This document shows positions 6,051-6,064 of a DNA stretch of 6,064 nucleotides, in pieces; the first letter of the stretch is position 1; each line of letters starts with the position of its first letter. The position numbers and the translations under genes were made by a program. Origin of the DNA: Candidatus Omnitrophota bacterium (lineage in GTDB: Bacteria > Omnitrophota > Koll11 > Gygaellales > Profunditerraquicolaceae). The stretch spans positions 5,050 to 11,113 of the forward strand of contig JAPLLP010000250.1 of assembly GCA_026387515.1 (NCBI GenBank), in the 5' to 3' direction. The notes below the pieces were generated by a model. That model saw only the letters and a program-made list of their open reading frames with translations. It was not told the origin of the DNA and searched no databases.

Positions 6051-6064
6051 AGGGTAGCTTTCTA

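Overview
The window is almost entirely one very large minus-strand gene. It starts at an ATG at 6035 behind a strong Shine-Dalgarno site and runs leftwards past base 1, where it is still open. The frame from 6035 to 1641 encodes 1464 residues and ends in TAA. Immediately to its left, the reading frame offset by one base (-1) is open without a stop from about 1776 to the window edge and encodes more than 540 further residues. The fold of the membrane part continues smoothly across this junction, so I read the window as a single giant gene carrying a one-base frameshift near 1641-1656. The frameshift could be a true mutation or a sequence/assembly error. I see no second gene, RNA gene, CRISPR array or mobile element.

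From N to C terminus the product reads as: (1) a cytosolic GT2 glycosyltransferase domain of the dolichyl/polyprenyl-phosphate sugar transferase type (about residues 41-320); (2) a membrane domain with the spacing of a CPBP (CAAX-type/Abi) intramembrane protease but with a changed first motif (350-490); (3) a HAD-superfamily phosphatase-like domain with all four motifs (501-748); (4) a connector with two membrane segments; (5) a membrane domain resembling the Mpv17/PMP22 family (897-1067); (6) two more membrane segments and a soluble linker; (7) four consecutive five-helix units with the pattern of EamA/DMT transporters, the second of which is split by the frameshift; (8) the beginning of a beta-rich, possibly immunoglobulin-like domain cut by the window edge.

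The organism is a bacterium: it has an AAGGAGGG Shine-Dalgarno site and standard codon use. Fusions of many unrelated enzyme and membrane domains in one enormous ORF are known from Omnitrophota (OP3) and related PVC-type lineages found mainly in metagenomes. That assignment is inference from gene style only.

The layout suggests a membrane-anchored machine in which a lipid-linked or polyprenyl-phosphate sugar is made by the GT2 domain, a phosphate is removed from some intermediate by the HAD domain, and the DMT-like units act as transporter or flippase. Only the domain calls rest on sequence patterns; this joint role is a hypothesis.
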